A DNA stretch of 9,831 bases from Actinobacteria bacterium UBA959. GTDB lineage: Bacteria > Actinomycetota > Actinomycetes > S36-B12 > UBA5976. Position numbers and translations under genes: made by a program. The notes below the pieces were generated by a model that saw only the letters and a program-made list of their open reading frames with translations, had not been told where the DNA came from and made no database searches. Positions 7,299-9,831 of the stretch are shown in pieces (the first letter of the stretch is position 1; each line of letters begins with the position of its first letter). The stretch covers positions 141,013 through 150,843 of the forward strand of contig DBCL01000012.1 in NCBI GenBank assembly GCA_002293025.1, in the 5' to 3' direction.

Positions 7299-7316
7299 AA
7301 TTACACCGTTGTAATT
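7299..7316. repeat. Perfect inverted repeat downstream of crgA
   Basis: AATTACA and TGTAATT flank a 4-nt loop (CCGT), forming a 7-bp AT-rich stem 6 nt after the crgA stop. No U-run follows on either strand, so it is not a classical terminator. It could be a weak terminator, an RNA 3' end or a protein-binding palindrome. Confidence 0.45.
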
Positions 7317-7319
7317 CCT

Positions 7320-7342
7320 CCACACCTGTGTAGAGGTTGTGG
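7320..7342. repeat. Imperfect hairpin between crgA and the rhomboid gene
   Basis: CCACACCT pairs with AGGTTGTGG through 8 bp with one bulged T and a 6-nt loop. It overlaps the DnaA box at 7338-7346 and lies between two convergent genes. It may help end transcription from either side, but no U-run is present. Confidence 0.4.
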
Positions 7343-7346
7343 ATAA
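7338..7346 (-). promoter_or_regulatory. Perfect DnaA-box consensus TTATCCACA
   Basis: The plus strand reads TGTGGATAA, so the minus strand carries the exact 9-base consensus for DnaA binding. A weaker match, TCCTCCACA (7 of 9), lies at 7316-7324 on the plus strand, giving an inverted pair. The site is in an intergenic gap and within a gyrA-proximal region, both consistent with a real DnaA site. Actinobacterial DnaA often prefers TTGTCCACA, so binding strength is uncertain. A single site is far too little to be an origin. Confidence 0.5.
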
Positions 7347-7347
7347 G

Positions 7348-8025
7348 TTAGGCGATCCCGCCATACAAGAACAAGAGTTCGTTAGTTCTGGCAGTAACTG
7401 CCCATTGCAAGATAGCCAGAGCAGTAATCACACCTAGAACAGCAGATGCTTTGCCAGTACTTGATGGCCGTCTAGCTAGAAACCAGGCAAGTGCGGCACC
7501 TGTTAGCAGCCCACCTAGGTGCGCTCGCCAATCTATTCCTGGAGCTAAGAATCCAATTACCACGTTGATTCCAATCAGCGCCCAGATCTGACCTGTTTCT
7601 TGATTTAACCGCGATCCCACAACTAGAAACGCACCCATTAATCCAAACACTGCACCAGATGCGCCAACTGAAAATGAGCCAGGATTAGAAAACCAATAAG
7701 AGGTAACAGAGCCACCTAGTAGTGAAACTAAATAAAGTGCTGCAAATTTAGAGTGTCCAAGCAATCGCTCCAGGTCAGAACCTAAAGTCCAAAGCAAAAC
7801 CATATTAAAGATTAGGTGCAACCAAGACGCATGAAGAAAGCCTGCTGTTAAAAGTCGCCAGGTTTGTGATTCAAAGGCAATTGCAGCTGGATGCATTCCA
7901 TAATTGGTCGCAAAGAAATTAATACTGTCGCTTAACCAGGCAATTGCAAAAATTAAAAAATTTATAGCAACTGTAATCTGCACAAACTGTGCAGATTGGG
8001 GACTTCTTCTGGAGAAAAAGCTCAC
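7348..8025 (-). CDS. Rhomboid-family intramembrane serine protease
   Basis: This is a polytopic membrane protease that cleaves substrates within or next to membrane helices. The 225 residues contain the rhomboid core: HASWLHLIFN at 65-74 (H70 and N74, the HxxxN oxyanion motif), the nucleophile in GASG (S123 at 121-124) and the catalytic histidine H169 in DWRAHLGG. About six to seven hydrophobic helices can be traced, starting near 17-35. Many actinobacterial relatives carry an N-terminal Cys/His zinc-finger segment; it is absent here. The chosen start is GTG at 8025, 2 nt after the ppiA stop and without a clear Shine-Dalgarno, so translation probably depends on coupling to ppiA. An internal in-frame GTG (codon 15) is an alternative. 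Rhomboid between ppiA and crgA is a known actinobacterial arrangement. The substrate cannot be told from sequence. Confidence 0.92.
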   Translation of the reverse strand: MSFFSRRSPQSAQFVQITVAINFLIFAIAWLSDSINFFATNYGMHPAAIAFESQTWRLLTAGFLHASWLHLIFNMVLLWTLGSDLERLLGHSKFAALYLVSLLGGSVTSYWFSNPGSFSVGASGAVFGLMGAFLVVGSRLNQETGQIWALIGINVVIGFLAPGIDWRAHLGGLLTGAALAWFLARRPSSTGKASAVLGVITALAILQWAVTARTNELLFLYGGIA

Positions 8026-8027
8026 AC

Positions 8028-8540
8028 TTAAGAAATTGTTACGTGAGTTAACAAAATCTCGGTTAGTGGACGATCTTGCGCATTTGTTGGTTGACCAATG
8101 ATATTTTCAACAACTTTGCGTGACTCTTCGTCTGCTACTTCACCAAAAATGGTGTGTTTCATATTCAACCATTTGGTTGCAGCGACAGTTATGAAGAATT
8201 GGGAACCATTGGTATTTGGCCCAGCATTAGCCATTGCTAGCAAGTATGGGCGATCAAAAATAACTTCTGAATTGAATTCATCGGCAAACTTGTAGCCAGG
8301 GCCACCAGTTCCGTTGCCAAGTGGGTCTCCACCTTGAATCATGAATCCTGAAATACAGCGGTGAAAAGGAATATTCTTATAAAGAGCGCCTTCTTGTTTT
8401 TTGCCAGTGCGTGGATCGCTCCACTCCTTGCTGCCATCGGCCAAACCAACAAAGTTAGCTACCGTCTTTGGGGCCACATCTGGAAACAGATTTAGTTTGA
8501 TATCACCAAGGGTGGTGTGCATGGTTGCGCTAGTTGACAT
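8028..8540 (-). CDS. ppiA: Cyclophilin-type peptidyl-prolyl cis-trans isomerase
   Basis: This enzyme catalyses cis-trans isomerisation of Xaa-Pro bonds during protein folding. The 170-residue protein is essentially one cyclophilin domain. Visible active-site features are PFHRCISGFMIQGGDP at 58-73 (catalytic R61, F66, Q69), NGSQFFITV at 111-119, and W124 and H129 in KWLNMKHTIFGEV. There is no signal peptide or membrane segment, so it should be cytoplasmic, like the gyrA-linked PpiA of mycobacteria. The ATG at 8540 has GAGGA about 7 nt upstream, which supports it over the internal Met7. It lies 28 nt after tRNA-Ala on the same strand with no terminator between them, so it may share a transcript with the tRNA genes. 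The rhomboid gene follows after 2 nt. Confidence 0.95.
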   Translation of the reverse strand: MSTSATMHTTLGDIKLNLFPDVAPKTVANFVGLADGSKEWSDPRTGKKQEGALYKNIPFHRCISGFMIQGGDPLGNGTGGPGYKFADEFNSEVIFDRPYLLAMANAGPNTNGSQFFITVAATKWLNMKHTIFGEVADEESRKVVENIIGQPTNAQDRPLTEILLTHVTIS

Positions 8541-8568
8541 TAAATCCTCGTCTTCATTTAGTTGTTTG

Positions 8569-8641
8569 TGGAGACTAGGGGAATCGAACCCCTAACCCCT
8601 GCCTTGCAAAGGCAGTGCTCTACCAATTGAGCTAAGTCCCC
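8569..8641 (-). tRNA. tRNA-Ala (anticodon TGC)
   Basis: The minus strand folds as a full cloverleaf of 73 nt including the discriminator A. The acceptor stem GGGGACT/AGTCTCC contains the G3-U70 pair that marks alanine tRNAs. The D-arm is GCTC...GAGC. The anticodon arm CTGCC-TTTGCAA-GGCAG carries TGC at 8606-8608. The T-arm is GGGG/CCCC-closed with TTCGATT. CCA is not encoded (the next bases read CAA), so it must be added after transcription. Its 5' end is 5 nt downstream of the stop of the small DLW-39-type gene. Confidence 0.97.
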
Positions 8642-8646
8642 CGCGA

Positions 8647-8784
8647 TTAACGCAGGTCTGGTGATGAATCGGCTTCTACCCATTCATCTTCAGATGATGA
8701 TTGCTGCAGCAAGTTTTGATAAACCCAAACTACTGCACCAATAATCGCGCCAAGCAAGGTAATTCGTCGCAAGAACTTAAACAT
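8647..8784 (-). CDS. DLW-39-type small membrane protein
   Basis: This is a 45-residue protein too short for many gene finders. It has a basic start (MFKFLRR), one hydrophobic segment (about 8-23) and an acidic C-terminal tail with SEDEW at 31-35 and EADSS at 37-41. This plan resembles the actinobacterial DLW-39 family, short proteins with one membrane segment and a Asp-Leu-Trp-like motif followed by an acidic tail, often found between or beside tRNA-Ile and tRNA-Ala near gyrA. Here the motif reads DEW rather than DLW. The ATG has an excellent Shine-Dalgarno, AGGAG at 8790-8794 with 5 nt spacing, which argues that it is translated. It lies between the two tRNA genes on the same strand: 31 nt after tRNA-Ile and 5 nt before tRNA-Ala. 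Function is unknown. Confidence 0.82.
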   Translation of the reverse strand: MFKFLRRITLLGAIIGAVVWVYQNLLQQSSSEDEWVEADSSPDLR

Positions 8785-8789
8785 CACCT

Positions 8790-8794
8790 CTCCT
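8790..8794 (-). promoter_or_regulatory. Shine-Dalgarno of the DLW-39-type gene
   Basis: On the minus strand AGGAG lies 5 nt before the ATG, within the 31 nt that separate it from tRNA-Ile. It is one of the strongest ribosome binding sites in the window and is the main evidence that this short frame is a gene. Confidence 0.7.
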
Positions 8795-8815
8795 AACGTT
8801 AAATCATTTGAAACG

Positions 8816-8890
8816 TGGGCCTAGGAGGACTTGAACCTCCGACCTCTTCCTTATCAGGGAAGCGCTCTAACCAGGCTGAGCTATAGGCCC
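8816..8890 (-). tRNA. tRNA-Ile (anticodon GAT)
   Basis: The minus strand forms a complete cloverleaf of 75 nt including the discriminator A. The acceptor stem is GGGCCTA/TAGGCCC, the D-arm GCTC...GAGC has a 10-nt loop, the anticodon stem CTTCC/GGAAG encloses CTGATAA (anticodon GAT), and the T-arm GGAGG-TTCAAGT-CCTCC is fully paired. CCA is not encoded (the next bases read CGT). There is no hairpin plus U-run before the next gene, so the transcript probably continues through the small protein gene to tRNA-Ala. Confidence 0.97.
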
Positions 8891-8897
8891 TTGTCTT

Positions 8898-8950
8898 GAC
8901 CCGAAATCTGGTCGCGAGCGAGCGCAGACTACCTCAGTAGATTCCGGGTC
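8898..8950. repeat. Long imperfect inverted repeat upstream of tRNA-Ile
   Basis: The arms 8898-8909 and 8939-8950 pair over 12 positions with one A-C mismatch and enclose a 29-nt GC-rich loop that contains a smaller CGC/GCG stem. It begins 8 nt upstream of the mature tRNA-Ile 5' end. No U-run follows, so it looks more like a processing or attenuation structure than a terminator. Function is inferred only from its position. Confidence 0.4.
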
Positions 8951-8954
8951 TAAA
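8926..8954 (-). promoter_or_regulatory. Possible promoter for tRNA-Ile and downstream genes
   Basis: On the minus strand TTTAGA (8949-8954) and TAGTCT (8926-8931) are 17 nt apart and would start transcription near 8919, about 29 nt before the tRNA. Both boxes match the consensus only partly, so confidence is low. Confidence 0.3.
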
Positions 8955-8968
8955 AAACTGGGTCAGTT
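8951..8968 (-). terminator. Weak terminator after DUF3566
   Basis: On the minus strand AACTG-ACC-CAGTT forms a 5-bp stem overlapping the DUF3566 stop and runs into a stretch of T residues. The stem is short and AT-rich, so at best it gives partial termination of the gyrA-DUF3566 transcript. Confidence 0.3.
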
Positions 8969-9340
8969 ATCTTCTTTCAGGCTCACTTGGACGCCTCCTG
9001 TTAGGCCCACAACCAGGTTATAAAGCACCGACCACACCAAGGCTAACCCTGACCATAAAGCAATTTGTAAGGCTGAAAACACGAGACAAAGCCCCAATAC
9101 TCGAGGTAGCGATAACAGTGACGGGAAGTCAACTGTTGAGGTACCAAGCAGGTCTCCTAAGGCATTACCAAAGGTGGTTAAAAAACCAGCGGCAGTTAGT
9201 AGAACCCAAAAAATGATTATGGTAACTGTGAACACAATTGAAAATGCAACCGACAACATAAACCCAGTTTTTAGAGCTGACCAAGGATTAATTTGGGTAA
9301 CCCGAAATGGTTGGCTCTTCTTACTTGGAGTAATTGCCAT
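8963..9340 (-). CDS. DUF3566 family transmembrane protein (Rv0007-like)
   Basis: The 125-residue protein has a short polar N-terminus with the family-typical VTQINPWSALKTGFMLSVAF stretch (about 14-33), a first long hydrophobic helix at about 25-52, a loop with small and acidic residues (58-75), and a second hydrophobic region at about 83-115. DUF3566 proteins lie directly after gyrA in many actinobacteria, including Rv0007 of M. tuberculosis. That one has a long disordered N-terminal extension that is missing here, so this is nearly the bare domain. The ATG comes 2 nt after the gyrA stop (TAGTTATG), with a weak GA-rich Shine-Dalgarno inside the gyrA tail, so translation is likely coupled to gyrA. 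No biochemical function is established for the family. Confidence 0.88.
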   Translation of the reverse strand: MAITPSKKSQPFRVTQINPWSALKTGFMLSVAFSIVFTVTIIIFWVLLTAAGFLTTFGNALGDLLGTSTVDFPSLLSLPRVLGLCLVFSALQIALWSGLALVWSVLYNLVVGLTGGVQVSLKEDN

Positions 9341-9342
9341 AA

Positions 9343-9831
9343 CTACTCTTCTTCAGTCTCATCGGCTAGTAGTTTTGCAACGGCTACCACTACTGCGCCA
9401 TCTTTGAGATCCATAAACGAAACTCCCATGGTGTCTCTACCTGTTGCTCTAACTTCGCTAACTTGAGTTCTAATCACAATTCCGTTTGATGCAATTCCAA
9501 ATAACTCATCATTTGGTTCACACACCAAGGCTGCAACTAATTCGCCTCGCTCTTCGACTAATCGCATTGCGCGCATACCCATGGTGCCACGGCCTTTTGC
9601 TGGCCATTCAGTTAGAGATGTGCGTTTAGCAAAACCGCCATCTGTGACTGTTACAAGTGCTGCCCCTTCTCGTACCACATCCATGGCTAATAGGTGATCA
9701 GTATCGCTTTTAAATCGCATGCCAATAACCCCTGAGGTTGCACGCCCCATTGGTCGCAATGTTGCGTCATTAGTGTTAAACCTAACTGATAAGCCTTTGG
9801 CTGAAACCAAGATTAGGTCTTCGTCTTTGCC
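9343..9831 (-). CDS. gyrA: DNA gyrase subunit A, C-terminal part (5' partial)
   Basis: Only the C-terminal ~162 codons are in the window; the frame is open to the right edge, so the breakage-reunion domain and catalytic tyrosine lie outside. What remains belongs to the DNA-wrapping beta-pinwheel domain. The visible blade repeats are LSVRFNTND...LRPMGRATSGVIGMRF, then TSLTEWPAKGRGTMGMRAMRLVEERGELVAAL, then IRTQVSEVRATGRDTMGVSFMDLKDGAVVVAV. The GRxTxG turns recur at the spacing expected for pinwheel blades. The protein ends in a short acidic tail (DETEEE). In gyrase this domain wraps DNA and gives the enzyme its supercoiling direction. The GRATSGVIGMRF and GRDTMGV blocks match GyrA more closely than ParC, and the DUF3566-tRNA-Ile-tRNA-Ala neighbourhood is the actinobacterial gyrA setting. 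Confidence 0.96.
   Translation of the reverse strand, partial: GKDEDLILVSAKGLSVRFNTNDATLRPMGRATSGVIGMRFKSDTDHLLAMDVVREGAALVTVTDGGFAKRTSLTEWPAKGRGTMGMRAMRLVEERGELVAALVCEPNDELFGIASNGIVIRTQVSEVRATGRDTMGVSFMDLKDGAVVVAVAKLLADETEEE

Noticed and set aside
7293..7347. The intergenic gap as the replication origin
   Set aside because: It has one exact DnaA box and one weak match in 55 nt, with no AT-rich unwinding region and no dnaA or dnaN beside it. Actinobacterial origins carry many boxes and lie next to dnaA, so this can only be an accessory site.
1..9831. Mobile element, phage, CRISPR or defence island
   Set aside because: No transposase, integrase, terminal repeats or spaced repeats were seen. 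Gene order follows the conserved actinobacterial gyrA-pknB neighbourhood and base composition looks uniform.

Overview
The window looks like a chromosomal segment close to the replication origin of an AT-rich actinobacterium. Two observations support this. The gene order is the one known around gyrA, crgA, trpG and pknB in Actinomycetota: rodA-pbpA-pknB facing DUF881-trpG, then crgA, rhomboid, PPIase, tRNA-Ala, tRNA-Ile, DUF3566 and gyrA. The DNA is also visibly AT-rich, unlike Mycobacterium or Streptomyces. Together with the Cys/Lys-rich tail on the secreted protease, this makes me think of the streamlined freshwater lineages (Nanopelagicales, 'acI', or relatives). That placement is an inference; the phylum-level call is much safer.

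Left block (+ strand, 2-5646): rodA (5' end outside the window), pbpA, pknB and a secreted M6-like metalloprotease. The first two genes overlap by 4 bases (ATGA). pknB follows after 36 nt with a good Shine-Dalgarno, and the protease follows 9 nt after pknB, so this reads as one operon. RodA polymerises glycan strands, PbpA crosslinks them, and PknB is the membrane kinase whose extracellular PASTA repeats sense peptidoglycan or muropeptides. No separate pknA lies between pbpA and pknB. The metalloprotease takes the position beside pknB where some relatives carry other envelope genes.

Middle block: trpG and a DUF881 membrane-anchored protein (- strand, 5675-7007) converge on the protease gene and diverge from crgA (+ strand, 7059-7292), a small two-helix divisome protein. 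The DUF881 gene appears to have a leaderless promoter: a TANNNT box sits exactly 7-12 nt upstream of its ATG. The annotated crgA start matters here: a GTG with a strong Shine-Dalgarno fits better than an ATG that directly abuts the DUF881 start.

Right block (- strand, 7348-9831): the 3' part of gyrA, DUF3566, tRNA-Ile(GAT), a 45-residue DLW-39-type small membrane protein, tRNA-Ala(TGC), a cytoplasmic cyclophilin and a rhomboid protease. They are packed with gaps of 2-70 nt, and the two tRNAs are interleaved with coding genes. A perfect TTATCCACA DnaA box lies in the crgA/rhomboid intergenic region. I saw no insertion sequences, CRISPR arrays or phage genes, and no intergenic stretch longer than about 100 nt. 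The window is mainly a conserved growth, division and envelope region. The least familiar parts are the secreted metalloprotease with its C-terminal Cys-Lys tail, the intergenic DnaA-box region, and a Leu for His change next to the TrpG nucleophile.
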